Below are positions 1-9,106 of a stretch of 64,000 nucleotides of DNA, one piece after another (position 1 is the stretch's first letter; each line of letters starts with the position of its first letter). Source of the DNA: Accumulibacter phosphatis (GTDB lineage Bacteria > Pseudomonadota > Gammaproteobacteria > Burkholderiales > Rhodocyclaceae); NCBI RefSeq assembly GCF_000024165.1, contig NC_013194.1, forward strand, positions 3,348,001-3,412,000, in the 5' to 3' direction. A program made the translations under genes and the position numbers. Below the pieces are notes generated by a model. That model saw only the letters and a program-made list of their open reading frames with translations. It was not told the DNA's origin and searched no databases.

Positions 1-483
1 CAGCAGGTCCATGAGGTCAAGGTGACGTGTGTGGTAGCGACCGATGTAGTTGTTCCACTTGAAGTCGCGGCTGTCCGCGTAGTCGCCGTCACCGAGGTCC
101 CAGTAGCGCGGCGCGACGACACCATGCACGAGCCCGCGATAGTGCAGCACCGGCAGGTCGAACCCGCCACCGTTCCAGGAGACGATCTGCGGCGTGAACT
201 TCTCGACGCCCTCGAAGAACCGTTGAATGATTTCCGCTTCGCCCTGCTCGGGCTCGGCCAGCGACCAGACACGGAGATCCTTGCCGACCCGTAGCAGGCA
301 TGAAATCACCGCTACCCGCTGCAGGTGCAGCGGCAGAAAATCGTGGCCACTCGACGCGCGCCGGTGCTGAAAAGCCAGTTCGGCGACCTCGTCGTCGGAC
401 AACAGCGGTTCCAGATCGTGCAAGCGACGCAGGCCCGCCACGTCGGGAATGGTTTCGATGTCGAAGACGAGGACGGGTTTCAT
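1..483 (-). CDS. predicted 3'-5' exonuclease, PolB-like (C-terminus off window)
   Basis: The first 161 codons read from an ATG at 481-483 down to base 1, so the 3' end is missing. The N-terminus has the DEDD exonuclease signature FDIETIPD (residues 7-14). A second conserved block, SWNGGGFDLP, lies near residue 110, and a DLMDLL stretch sits at the window edge. This matches the predicted PolB-related 3'-5' exonuclease family (DNA_pol_B_exo2), whose substrate is not well defined. It lies 7 bp downstream of cysM on the same strand, so it is probably the last gene of that operon. The family call is from the motifs; the role in DNA repair is inference. Confidence 0.8.
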   Translation of the reverse strand, partial: MKPVLVFDIETIPDVAGLRRLHDLEPLLSDDEVAELAFQHRRASSGHDFLPLHLQRVAVISCLLRVGKDLRVWSLAEPEQGEAEIIQRFFEGVEKFTPQIVSWNGGGFDLPVLHYRGLVHGVVAPRYWDLGDGDYADSRDFKWNNYIGRYHTRHLDLMDLL

Positions 484-490
484 CGCACAA

Positions 491-1390
491 TCAGGCCGGA
501 TAGACCCCGGTCGACAGGTACCGGTCACCCCGGTCGCAAACGATGCTGACGATGGTGGCGTTCTCGAGTTCTGCGGCCAGCCGCAGGGCGACGACCAGCG
601 CACCGCCCGACGAAATGCCAGCGAAAATACCTTCTTCGCGAGCCAGCCGGCGCGTCATGTGCTCGGCGTCTCCCTGCGCAACAGATTCGATTCGATCGAC
701 TCGCCGGCAATCGAAGATCCTGGGCAGGTAGGCCTCCGGCCATTTGCGGATACCGGGAATCTGTGACCCCTCTTCGGGCTGGCAACCAACGATACAGACG
801 TTCGGGTTGCGTTCCTTGAGGTAACGTGAAACGCCCATGATCGTGCCGGTGGTGCCCATACTGCTGACGAAATGCGTGATCGTCCCCGCGGTCTGACGCC
901 ACAGCTCCGGACCGGTCCCTTCGTAGTGTGCCAACGGGTTGTCGGGGTTGGCGAACTGATCGAGAATGATGCCGCGCCCTTCGTTGCGCATCGCCTCGGC
1001 GACGTCGCGCGCCAGTTCCATGCTGCCCTCGCGCGGCGTCAATACCAGTTCGGCACCAAAAGCCTGCATCGTCTGCCGACGTTCCACACTCTGGTTTTCG
1101 GGCATGACCAGGATCATCCGGTAACCGCGCAAGGCAGCCGCCATCGCCAGAGCTATCCCGGTGTTACCGGAAGTCGCCTCGATCAGCGTGTCGCCTGGCT
1201 TGATGTCACCGCGCTGCTCGGCGCGTGCAATCATCGACAGTGCCGGTCTATCCTTCACCGAACCGGCCGGGTTGTTACCCTCGAGCTTGGCCAGCAGCCG
1301 ATTACCGCGCGCTTCGCCGACGGCACCCGGCAGGCGTTTCAGACGCACCAGAGGTGTGTCGCCGACGTAGTCTTCGAGCGTCTTATCCAT
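491..1390 (-). CDS. cysM: cysteine synthase B (O-acetylserine sulfhydrylase)
   Basis: A 299-aa PLP enzyme that makes cysteine from O-acetylserine and sulfide or thiosulfate. The PLP lysine lies in NNPAGSVKDR (K46) and the phosphate-binding loop is TSGNTG (residues 73-78). The C-terminal CDRGDRYLSTGVY is typical of CysM-type rather than CysK-type enzymes. The start chosen is the ATG at 1388-1390 (MDKTLEDYVG), which begins at the usual family position; a further 20 upstream codons are open but unlike the family. Its first 8 bp overlap the 3' end of hldD, so the two are translationally coupled. CysM next to heptose genes is a common betaproteobacterial arrangement. Confidence 0.93.
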   Translation of the reverse strand: MDKTLEDYVGDTPLVRLKRLPGAVGEARGNRLLAKLEGNNPAGSVKDRPALSMIARAEQRGDIKPGDTLIEATSGNTGIALAMAAALRGYRMILVMPENQSVERRQTMQAFGAELVLTPREGSMELARDVAEAMRNEGRGIILDQFANPDNPLAHYEGTGPELWRQTAGTITHFVSSMGTTGTIMGVSRYLKERNPNVCIVGCQPEEGSQIPGIRKWPEAYLPRIFDCRRVDRIESVAQGDAEHMTRRLAREEGIFAGISSGGALVVALRLAAELENATIVSIVCDRGDRYLSTGVYPA

Positions 1391-2393
1391 GGCTGCACAA
1401 CCACTCGACGTACTGCGCGACGCCTTCGGCGACGCCGGTGAAGGGCGCATCGTAACCCGCCTTGCGCAGCTTCGAAAGATCGGCCTCGGTGAAACTCTGG
1501 TACTTCCCCTTGAGGTCCGCGGGAAACGGAATGTACTCGATCAAGCCCTGCCGCACCAGTTCGGCAAGCGGCAGCGCCGGCTGACCGACCAGGGCGCGAC
1601 AGGCATTGACATTGGCCACGGCCAGCTCGTTGAAGCTCTGCGCGCGGCCCGTGCCGACGTTGAAGATACCCGACTTCTCGGGGTGATCGAGGAAGTGGAG
1701 GTTGACGCGCGCCACGTCACCGACAAAAACGAAATCGCGCCGCTGCTCACCGGCAGCGTACCCATCGCAGCCTTCGAACAACCTCACCTTGCCCTCACGC
1801 CGAAACTGATGGTAGTGATGAAAAGCTACCGACGCCATGCGCGCCTTGTGCGACTCGCGCGGACCGTAGACATTGAAATAGCGGAATCCGACGACCTGCG
1901 AATTGAACGAACCGACTTCCGCGAGTCGTCGCCGGACGATCTGATCAAAAAGGAACTTCGAATAGCCGTAGACATTCAATGGCGCCTCGTGCTGCCGCTC
2001 CTCCGTGAACACGCCGCCGCCACCATAGGTCGCGGCACTCGATGCGTAGAGCAGGGGCACTTCCTGGTCGAGGCACCAGTCGAGAATCCCCAGCGAGTAG
2101 CGATAGTTGTTCTCCATCATGTAACGGCCATCGGCCTCCATGGTGTCGGAGCAGGCCCCCTGATGCAGGATGGCGTCGAGATCGCCATCGAAGTCGCCGG
2201 CGACGAGGCGATCGAGGAATTCACCCTTGTCGATGTAGTCGGCGATGTCGCAGTCGACGAGATTCTTGAACTTGTCGGCGCGGGTCAGATTGTCGACCGC
2301 AATGATCTTGCGCACCCCGCGCTCGTTGAGCGCCTTGACCAGATTAGAGCCAATGAAGCCGGACGCGCCGGTAACGATCGTGTACATGCTCAC
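1383..2393 (-). CDS. hldD: ADP-L-glycero-D-manno-heptose 6-epimerase
   Basis: A 336-aa short-chain dehydrogenase-type epimerase that converts ADP-D-glycero- to ADP-L-glycero-manno-heptose, the last step of nucleotide-heptose synthesis for the LPS inner core. The NADP-binding TGASGFIGSN is at residues 8-17, and the catalytic tyrosine/lysine lie in YGYSKF near residue 143. Length and order match the HldD family. The ATG at 2391-2393 was kept; a second in-frame ATG is two codons later. It starts 6 bp after the stop of the heptose kinase gene and overlaps cysM by 8 bp, so all three look co-transcribed. Confidence 0.95.
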   Translation of the reverse strand: MSMYTIVTGASGFIGSNLVKALNERGVRKIIAVDNLTRADKFKNLVDCDIADYIDKGEFLDRLVAGDFDGDLDAILHQGACSDTMEADGRYMMENNYRYSLGILDWCLDQEVPLLYASSAATYGGGGVFTEERQHEAPLNVYGYSKFLFDQIVRRRLAEVGSFNSQVVGFRYFNVYGPRESHKARMASVAFHHYHQFRREGKVRLFEGCDGYAAGEQRRDFVFVGDVARVNLHFLDHPEKSGIFNVGTGRAQSFNELAVANVNACRALVGQPALPLAELVRQGLIEYIPFPADLKGKYQSFTEADLSKLRKAGYDAPFTGVAEGVAQYVEWLCSHG

Positions 2394-2399
2394 CTCACT

Positions 2400-3332
2400 T
2401 CATTTCAAGGCCGCGGTAAGCTCATCGCGACCAACAACCGCCGTACCGAACCTGCCAACCACCAGGCCGGCAGCAACGTTCGCCACATGCACGGCCTCTT
2501 CCCAACCCGCACCGCCGGCAAGCATCACGGCAAGCGTCGCGATGACGGTATCCCCGGCACCGGAAACGTCGAAGACCTCTCTCGCCACCGCCAGCTCATG
2601 CAGCGCCCCGCCGGCATGGAAAAGCGACATCCCCTCCTCGCTACGCGTCACCAGCAGTCCGTCCAGCCCGAGACCGGCACGCAGCGCCTCCGCCTTGCGT
2701 GCCAGTTCTTCGGGATCCTGCCAGCGACCAACCACCGCGCGCAGTTCCGCCCGGTTGGGTGTAACGACGGTAGCGCCTGCATACTTCGAGAAATCGTCGC
2801 CCTTGGGGTCGACCAGCACGTGCTTGCCGGCATCGCGTGCCAGTCGAATCATCTCGCCGATATGCGTCAAACCGCCCTTGCCGTAGTCGGAGAGGATCAC
2901 CGCGTCACAGTCGCCAAGACGCGTTGCGAATTCAAGCAACTTGGCCCGCAGAACCTCGTGCGACGGCGAGGTCTCGAAGTCGATCCGCAACAGCTGTTGC
3001 TGACGGCCAATCACCCGCAGCTTGACGGTGGTGCTGATCGCCGGGTCAACGTGCAGATTGACCGCAATGCCGCTCGCTTCCAGCAAGCGCAGCAGGCTCC
3101 GCCCGGCTTCGTCGTCGCCGACGACCGACAGCAGACCCACCTGCGCCCCCAGGGCGGCGACATTGCGGGCGACGTTGGCCGCTCCACCCGGGCGCTCTTC
3201 GCTGCGCTCAATCTTGACAATCGGCACCGGGGCCTCGGGCGAAATGCGCGTCACGTCGCCAAACCAATAGCGATCGAGCATCACGTCGCCGACAATCAGC
3301 AGCCTGGCTGCCGACAGATCAGCAAGCCGCAT
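2400..3332 (-). CDS. hldE1 (rfaE1): D-glycero-beta-D-manno-heptose-7-phosphate kinase
   Basis: A 310-aa PfkB-family sugar kinase that phosphorylates heptose-7-phosphate at C1 in ADP-heptose synthesis. The PfkB N-terminal signature PGGAANVARN and the C-terminal catalytic motif DVSGAGDT (near residue 260) are both present. The cytidylyltransferase half found in the fused E. coli HldE is absent, so an adenylyltransferase (RfaE2) must be encoded elsewhere. The start is the ATG at 3330-3332 (MRLADLSAAR). A longer reading would run into lapB and adds 62 residues with no family resemblance. The 83 bp between it and lapB show no other feature. Confidence 0.9.
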   Translation of the reverse strand: MRLADLSAARLLIVGDVMLDRYWFGDVTRISPEAPVPIVKIERSEERPGGAANVARNVAALGAQVGLLSVVGDDEAGRSLLRLLEASGIAVNLHVDPAISTTVKLRVIGRQQQLLRIDFETSPSHEVLRAKLLEFATRLGDCDAVILSDYGKGGLTHIGEMIRLARDAGKHVLVDPKGDDFSKYAGATVVTPNRAELRAVVGRWQDPEELARKAEALRAGLGLDGLLVTRSEEGMSLFHAGGALHELAVAREVFDVSGAGDTVIATLAVMLAGGAGWEEAVHVANVAAGLVVGRFGTAVVGRDELTAALK

Positions 3333-3415
3333 AGGCGCCTGCCGCGATCCTGCAAGCCCTGCTCGGGCGGCGGCCGTGCCCGGTGGCACGCACGCGCAAT
3401 GGGAACATGAACGTC

Positions 3416-4585
3416 CTAGGGTGTCAGGTCGAATTCTTCGGTACGTTTGGGCGAATACGTCTCCCAACCGCCGCAAGCCGGACAACGCCAGTAGAACTGG
3501 CGCGCCTTGAAGCCGCAATTATCGCACCGATAGCGAGCCAGGCGCCGCGTATAGCTCTGCACTATCGCTTTCGCCAGGTCCAGATCAGGACGAATCTCCG
3601 GAGCGGCAAACAACAAGCGTGCTTCCAGCAACTTGTCGAAACCGAGCAGCGTCGGGTTACGTTTCAGCTCGTCACGAACGAGGCGGTACGCCGCCTCGGG
3701 TCCATCGCCTTCAAGCACCAGTTGAAAGACAACGTCAAGCAGGTCGAGCGAGGGGTAGCGCTCGAGGTAGCCGCGTAACAGGCGCAGCCCCTCCTCACGC
3801 CGATCGAGCTTGCGGAACGCGTCGAGCAGGCGTTGCGCGACCAGCGCGAGGTAAGTCGGGCCCTGCTGCTCGATCCGCTGCCACGAGTCGATCGCCGCAT
3901 CGTACTGCTCCTGCTGAAACGCTATGTCACCCTGCAGAAGGCTGGCCCGAACGCACTTCCGGTTGCGGCCAAGCGCGGTCTGCAGGTGGCTCGCCGCGAG
4001 ATCGTGACGCGAGCGGATCATCTCGGCGGCGGCCAGTTCGCAATGGTACTCGGCGATTTCCTTGTGCGACGCGAAATCCGGCAGTTCCGATGCGATGACG
4101 ATCGCCTTTTCCCAATCCTTCTCCAGTTGATAGATCTCGAGCAGATTGCGCTTGGCGTCTTCCGCCAGTTCGGACTCGCGCAGCTTGTCGAAGATTTCCT
4201 CGGCCCGATCAAGCAACCCAGCCTTCAGAAAATCGTGCCCGAGTTCGGCCAGCGCTTGCAGTTTCAGATCCTGCTTGAGGTCCTCGCGCTCCAGGAGATT
4301 CTGGTGCATCCGGATCGCCCGCTCGGTTTCGCCGCGGCGACGAAAGAGGCTGCCGAGCGCAAAGTGCAGCTCGATGGTCTCGGGGTCGACCCGGACGGCT
4401 TCGACAAAAGCCTCGATCGCGCGATCGGGCTGCTCGTTGAGCAGGAAGTTGAGCCCTTGAAAGTACGAACGCGGCAAGGCCCGCGACTCCCTCACCAGAT
4501 GCCGGATGTCGATGCGTGCGGCCGCCCAGCCGAGCCCGAAGAAGAGCGGAAAAAGCAGCAACTGCCAGTACTCGAATTCAATCAT
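3416..4585 (-). CDS. lapB: lipopolysaccharide assembly protein B, TPR and rubredoxin-like metal site
   Basis: A 389-aa inner-membrane protein. One N-terminal membrane anchor (about residues 7-24) is followed by a run of TPR motifs over the middle 300 residues. The C-terminal rubredoxin-type metal site is CDNCG followed by CPACGG. In enterics LapB (YciM) controls LpxC turnover and so the LPS/phospholipid balance; that role is taken from the family. It follows lapA by 19 bp. The order ihfB-lapA-lapB-heptose genes is standard for this class and ties the protein to envelope synthesis. Confidence 0.9.
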   Translation of the reverse strand: MIEFEYWQLLLFPLFFGLGWAAARIDIRHLVRESRALPRSYFQGLNFLLNEQPDRAIEAFVEAVRVDPETIELHFALGSLFRRRGETERAIRMHQNLLEREDLKQDLKLQALAELGHDFLKAGLLDRAEEIFDKLRESELAEDAKRNLLEIYQLEKDWEKAIVIASELPDFASHKEIAEYHCELAAAEMIRSRHDLAASHLQTALGRNRKCVRASLLQGDIAFQQEQYDAAIDSWQRIEQQGPTYLALVAQRLLDAFRKLDRREEGLRLLRGYLERYPSLDLLDVVFQLVLEGDGPEAAYRLVRDELKRNPTLLGFDKLLEARLLFAAPEIRPDLDLAKAIVQSYTRRLARYRCDNCGFKARQFYWRCPACGGWETYSPKRTEEFDLTP

Positions 4586-4604
4586 GGAATCGGCTTTGTG
4601 ATGT

Positions 4605-4886
4605 TCAGACCCGGTGGAGCGGGTCGCTGGCCACGCTGGTCCGAGCTTCGTTCAACTCACGCTGCAGGCGGGCGAGTTCGCGGCGCTGGCCAAGCAGAGT
4701 GCTGGGCAGGAAGAGCACGGCGAGGCCGGCGCCGCCAGCAAGAGACGCGAGCACGACAATGATCAGGGGCGCGTGCCAAGTGGCATCAAGAAAGACATGC
4801 ACGCCAACCGGATCGGTGTTCTTGATGGCAAACGCAAAAAGGAGAAGGAACAGGACGATTCTCGAGGTCCACGACAATCCACGCAT
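4605..4886 (-). CDS. lapA: lipopolysaccharide assembly protein A domain (LapA)
   Basis: A 93-aa small membrane protein with two hydrophobic segments (about residues 10-25 and 38-60) and a charged C-terminal helix rich in R, E and L. That is the LapA/DUF1049 pattern. It acts with LapB in the inner membrane. The ATG at 4884-4886 (MRGLSW) was chosen; a TTG one codon upstream is also open. A strong terminator lies between it and ihfB, so lapAB may have its own promoter or depend on readthrough. Confidence 0.85.
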   Translation of the reverse strand: MRGLSWTSRIVLFLLLFAFAIKNTDPVGVHVFLDATWHAPLIIVVLASLAGGAGLAVLFLPSTLLGQRRELARLQRELNEARTSVASDPLHRV

Positions 4887-4903
4887 CAATCACCTTCCCA
4901 CAG

Positions 4904-4930
4904 AAAAACGGGCGGCATGTTGCCGCCCGC
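4904..4930 (-). terminator. rho-independent terminator of rpsA-ihfB
   Basis: Bases 4909-4929 form a perfect 9-bp stem (CGGGCGGCA/TGCCGCCCG) with a 3-base loop. On the minus strand it is followed by five T (complement of 4904-4908). It sits 22 bp after the ihfB stop and 18 bp before the lapA start, so it ends the rpsA-ihfB transcript or attenuates lapAB. Confidence 0.85.
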
Positions 4931-4951
4931 AAACCCGTACTCACTGATCAC

Positions 4952-5245
4952 TCAGATCGATTCCAGGGAGCCGTCCACGCGCTCCCGCAACTCCTTGCCA
5001 GCCTTGAAGTGCGGCACCCACTTTTCCGGAACGTTGACCTTCTCCCCCGACTTCGGGTTACGCCCGACGCGCGGTGGCCTGTAGTTCAAGGCGAAGCTCC
5101 CGAAACCGCGGATCTCGATGCGATCGCCGTTTGACAGCGCCTCGGCCATCGCCTCGAGAATCATCTTGACCGACAGGTCCGCATCCTTGGCGACCAGTTG
5201 TGGGAAGCGCTCGGCCAGTTGGGCGATGAGATCCGACTTGGTCAT
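4952..5245 (-). CDS. ihfB: integration host factor subunit beta
   Basis: A 97-aa HU/IHF-family DNA-bending protein, the beta chain of the IHF heterodimer. The N-terminal MTKSDLIAQLAERFP, the RGFGSF turn and the PRVGRNPKSGEKV arm are diagnostic. The start is the ATG at 5243-5245. It lies 9 bp after the rpsA stop, the same rpsA-ihfB order as in E. coli. A strong hairpin terminator follows. Confidence 0.96.
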   Translation of the reverse strand: MTKSDLIAQLAERFPQLVAKDADLSVKMILEAMAEALSNGDRIEIRGFGSFALNYRPPRVGRNPKSGEKVNVPEKWVPHFKAGKELRERVDGSLESI

Positions 5246-5254
5246 CGCTCGAAC

Positions 5255-6955
5255 CTATTGCGGATTGTTCAGCTTGGCTTTTAGCAACGCCCCGAGGTTG
5301 GTCGTGCCCGAGCTGGCACTGCTGCTATCGGCAGAAAACTTCTGCATCGCCTCCTGCTGCTCGGCCTGCTCCCTGGCCTTGATCGACAGGCTGATCGAAC
5401 GCGTCTTGCGGTCGATGTTGATGATCATCGCCTCGATCTGGTCGCCTTCCTTGTAGACCCTGGTGAGGTCGTCGATCCGATCACGCGAGACTTCAGACGC
5501 CCGCAGATACGCCTCGATGTCGCCGTCCAGCATCACCACCGCGCCACGCGCGTCAACCGATTTAACCAATCCACGCACGATGCTGTTCTTGTCGTGCGTG
5601 GCAATGTAGCTGGTGTAGGGATCGCCGTCGAGTTGCTTGATACCCAGGGAAATCCGCTCCTTGTCGGTGTCGATGGCGAGAACCACGGCATCAACCTCGT
5701 CGCCCTTCTTGAAATTGCGAATGGCTTCCTCACCCGGCAGCGACCACGACAGGTCGGACAGGTGCACCAGGCCGTCGATGCCGCCGGGCAGGCCGATGAA
5801 CACGCCGAAGTCAGTGATCGACTTGATCGCGCCACGCACCCGGTCGCCCTTCTTGTAGTTCATCGAGAAGTCGTCCCACGGATTGGCAGCGCACTGCTTC
5901 ATCCCCAGCGAAATCCGCCGCCGGTCCTCGTCGATCTCGAGGATCATCACCTCGACTTCGTCGCCCAGCTGAACGACCTTGGACGGATGGACGTTCTTGT
6001 TGGTCCAGTCCATCTCGGAGACATGCACCAGTCCTTCGATTCCCTGCTCGATCTCGACGAAGGCGCCGTAGTCGGTGAGGTTGGTGACCTTGCCGAAAAG
6101 ACGGGTCGTCGGCGGGTAGCGACGCGAAATGCCAACCCAGGGATCTTCGCCGAGCTGCTTGAGGCCGAGCGAAACGCGGTTCTTTTCCTGGTCGAACTTG
6201 AGGATCTTGGCCTGGACTTCGTCGCCGACCGCGAGAACCTCGGACGGGTGCCGAACACGACGCCACGCCAGATCGGTGATGTGCAGCAGGCCATCGATGC
6301 CGCCGAGATCGACGAAGGCGCCGTAGTCGGTGATGTTCTTGACCACGCCCTTGACGATGCTGCCTTCCTTGAGGGCGGCGAGCAGGGCATCGCGCTCTTC
6401 GCCGACGCTCGCCTCGAGGACGGCACGCCGCGAGACCACCACGTTGTTACGCTTGCGGTCGAGCTTGATGACCTTGAATTCGTAGGTCTTGCCTTCGTAC
6501 GGCGTGGTGTCCTTGACCGGACGCATGTCCACCAGAGAGCCCGGCAGGAAGGCGCGGACGCTGTTGGTCATTACCGTCAGCCCCCCCTTGACCTTGCCGG
6601 TGATCGTGCCGACCACGAGACTACCGTCGTTCAGCGCCTGTTCGAGGGCATTCCACGCAGCGACCCGCTTGGCACGGTCGCGCGACAGGCGCGTTTCGCC
6701 GAAACCGTTCTCGAGTTGCTCGATGGCCACCTGGACGAAGTCACCGACCTTGACTTCGAGTTCGCCCTGGTCATTGCGAAATTCCTCAAGTTCGATATAG
6801 CTTTCGGACTTGAGGCCGGCATTGACGACGACAAAATTCTGGTCGATGCGCACGACTTCTGCGGTGATGACCTCTCCAGGGCGCATTTCCTGACGCCCGA
6901 GGCTCTCTTCGAAAAGTTCGGCAAAGCTTTCTTGCATGCTGGGATTGGCTGACAT
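5255..6955 (-). CDS. rpsA: 30S ribosomal protein S1
   Basis: A 566-aa protein with six consecutive S1 RNA-binding domains, each with the typical GxVxxxTDYGAFVDL-like core. It binds mRNA and helps initiate translation. Two starts are possible: ATG at 6953-6955 (MSANPSMQ) and ATG at 6935-6937 (MQESFAELFEESL). The second matches the E. coli N-terminus more exactly. The first was chosen because an AGG-containing site lies upstream and short N-terminal extensions occur in this class. The 183 bp between it and the upstream aroA-cmk gene hold no gene and are the likely rpsA promoter region. Confidence 0.96.
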   Translation of the reverse strand: MSANPSMQESFAELFEESLGRQEMRPGEVITAEVVRIDQNFVVVNAGLKSESYIELEEFRNDQGELEVKVGDFVQVAIEQLENGFGETRLSRDRAKRVAAWNALEQALNDGSLVVGTITGKVKGGLTVMTNSVRAFLPGSLVDMRPVKDTTPYEGKTYEFKVIKLDRKRNNVVVSRRAVLEASVGEERDALLAALKEGSIVKGVVKNITDYGAFVDLGGIDGLLHITDLAWRRVRHPSEVLAVGDEVQAKILKFDQEKNRVSLGLKQLGEDPWVGISRRYPPTTRLFGKVTNLTDYGAFVEIEQGIEGLVHVSEMDWTNKNVHPSKVVQLGDEVEVMILEIDEDRRRISLGMKQCAANPWDDFSMNYKKGDRVRGAIKSITDFGVFIGLPGGIDGLVHLSDLSWSLPGEEAIRNFKKGDEVDAVVLAIDTDKERISLGIKQLDGDPYTSYIATHDKNSIVRGLVKSVDARGAVVMLDGDIEAYLRASEVSRDRIDDLTRVYKEGDQIEAMIINIDRKTRSISLSIKAREQAEQQEAMQKFSADSSSASSGTTNLGALLKAKLNNPQ

Positions 6956-7138
6956 ATATGTTGAGTTACCTAACCGCAACGGCTGCGGGGTGAGTTGATA
7001 ACGATCACCAGTTCCCGACACTCCGGGGACCCCGCTGCGGAGCAGGTCCGCAGAACCGGCAGGCCGCGGGAGGATCCGCCGCCTGGCCGACGACGACGCG
7101 TCGAACTGGTGACACCACTGGCTGACGGCGACTGCCGT

Positions 7139-9106
7139 TCACCCTTTTTTCGGAACCTTGTTGACCCAGTCGAGCACCTTGGCCACCGCAATTTCGATGG
7201 TCAGGTTGGTCGTGTCGAGCAATTCAGCATCCGTACTCTGCTGCATCGGGGCGACGCTGCGTTGGCTGTCCCGTTCGTCGCGTTCGCGCAAATCCAGCAA
7301 GAGATCTGTAATACTAGCAGCGATTCCTTTGTCGATCAACTGCTTATGGCGTCTCCTGGCACGCATCTCGACAGTCGCGGTGAGGAAGACCTTGGTCGAG
7401 GAATCCGGGAACACCACCGAGCCCATGTCGCGGCCATCGGCTACCAGCCCGGGCGGGCGGCGGAAGGCACGCTGCCGGAAGAGCAGCGCCGCGCGCACGC
7501 CCGGCAAGGCCGCCACTCGCGAGGCACCGGCGGAGATCTTCTCGTTGCGGATGGCATCACCGACATCCTCGCCGGACAGCCTGATCGCGGTGCCGGCAAA
7601 CTCGACATCGAGACCGGCGGCGATCGCCGCCACGCCGGCTTCGTCGTCCCAGCCGACGTCCGCCCGGGCAGCGGCCAGGGCCGTCAGCCGATACAAGGCC
7701 CCGGAATCGAGGTAGTGCCAGCCGAGCGCCTCGGCGACACGCGAGGCGATTGTCCCCTTGCCGGACGCCGAGGTGCCATCGATGGCGATCACCGGCACCG
7801 CCTGCGTGACTTCGGCAAAGCGCGCGAAATAGTCGGGGAAGGTCTTCGCCACCGTCTGCGGATCATTGATGCGCAGCGGCGTCCCCAGGGCCGCCACCGA
7901 GAAACACATGGCGATGCGGTGATCGTCGTAGGTGTCGATCACCGCCGGTTGCAGGGCCCGGCCCGCAAGCGGAGGGGACACGCGAATGAAATCCTCGCCG
8001 ACATCGACGCGCGCGCCGAGCTTGCGCAACTCGGTCGCCATGGCGGCGATCCGGTCGGTTTCCTTGACCCGCCAACTCGCGATGTTGCGCAGGCTCGTCG
8101 GCCCCTCGGCAAACAGCGCCACGCTGGCCAGGGTCATCGCCGCATCGGGAATGTGATTGCAGTCGAGATCGATCCCCTGCAAGCTGCCGGCGTCGGGCGC
8201 CGAGGCTTCGAGCCAGTTGGCACCGCAAGTGATTCGCGCCCCCATCAGCGCCAGCGCATCGGCAAAGCGGACGTCGCCCTGCATCGAGTCACGGCCAACG
8301 CCTTCGACGCGCAGCGGCCCTCCGCCGATGGCACCCAGGGCGAGAAAATACGACGCCGACGAGGCGTCACCTTCCACGTGCAGCACTCCCGGCGAGCGAT
8401 AGGTGCTACCGGCCGCTACCGTAAAGCGGCGCCAGCCATCGCGCTGGATCTGCACACCAAAGCGCGCCATGGTCGCCAGCGTGATTTCCACATAGGGTTT
8501 CGAGATCAGTTCGCCGACCACTTCGACCGTCGTCTCGACGCCACGCAGCGGCAGCGCCATCAACAGTCCGCTCAGGAACTGGCTCGACACGTCGCCACGC
8601 ACGACGACCGCACGCCCCTCCTCGCCCCGACCCGGCATCGGCGGGCTGATCGCCAAGGGCGGAAAGCCGGCTTCCCCCAGGTAGCGGATGTCGGCACCGA
8701 GTTGCCGCAAACCATCCACCAGGTCGCCAATCGGACGTTCGTGCATGCGCGGCACCCCCGACAGCCGGTAGTCACCGCCGGCAAGGGCGAGGACCGCCGT
8801 CAGCGGCCGAAAGGCCGTTCCCGCGTTGCCCAGAAACAGGTCGGCGGCACGTACGGGAAAAACCCCGCCAACCCCGGTGACGCGAAACACCGTGTCGCCC
8901 AGCGGCTCGACGCCAACGCCCAGCGCTCGCAGTGCATCGAGCATGCGCGCCGTGTCGTCCGCGACCAGCAGGTCGTGAAGCTCGGTTTCGCCGCTCGCCA
9001 GAGCGGCCAGCAGCAGCACACGGTTGGAAATGCTCTTCGAGCCGGGCAAGCGCAACGTGCCGCGCGCCCCGACCAGTTGCGGCAGATCGAGATAGGCTGT
9101 GCTCAC
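7139..9106 (-). CDS. aroA-cmk: fused 3-phosphoshikimate 1-carboxyvinyltransferase / cytidylate kinase
   Basis: A 655-aa two-domain protein. Residues 1 to about 430 are EPSP synthase, which joins PEP to shikimate-3-phosphate. They carry the N-terminal LPGSKSISNR (residues 20-29) and the internal FLGNAGTAFRPL. From about residue 435 a complete CMP kinase follows, with P-loop IDGTSASGKGT, VADGRDMGSVVFPDS and RRRHKQL. In most proteobacteria these are two adjacent genes. There is no stop or start between them here, and the linker is only a few residues. Translation starts at GTG (9104-9106), overlapping the tyrA stop as GTGA. Fused aroA-cmk proteins are known in other Betaproteobacteria. Confidence 0.95.
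   Translation of the reverse strand: MSTAYLDLPQLVGARGTLRLPGSKSISNRVLLLAALASGETELHDLLVADDTARMLDALRALGVGVEPLGDTVFRVTGVGGVFPVRAADLFLGNAGTAFRPLTAVLALAGGDYRLSGVPRMHERPIGDLVDGLRQLGADIRYLGEAGFPPLAISPPMPGRGEEGRAVVVRGDVSSQFLSGLLMALPLRGVETTVEVVGELISKPYVEITLATMARFGVQIQRDGWRRFTVAAGSTYRSPGVLHVEGDASSASYFLALGAIGGGPLRVEGVGRDSMQGDVRFADALALMGARITCGANWLEASAPDAGSLQGIDLDCNHIPDAAMTLASVALFAEGPTSLRNIASWRVKETDRIAAMATELRKLGARVDVGEDFIRVSPPLAGRALQPAVIDTYDDHRIAMCFSVAALGTPLRINDPQTVAKTFPDYFARFAEVTQAVPVIAIDGTSASGKGTIASRVAEALGWHYLDSGALYRLTALAAARADVGWDDEAGVAAIAAGLDVEFAGTAIRLSGEDVGDAIRNEKISAGASRVAALPGVRAALLFRQRAFRRPPGLVADGRDMGSVVFPDSSTKVFLTATVEMRARRRHKQLIDKGIAASITDLLLDLRERDERDSQRSVAPMQQSTDAELLDTTNLTIEIAVAKVLDWVNKVPKKG

Noticed and set aside
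1389..3410. 673-codon open frame on the plus strand antisense to hldD and hldE1
   Set aside because: It mirrors the real minus-strand genes in high-GC DNA, has no ribosome site or family resemblance, and the minus-strand proteins are complete.
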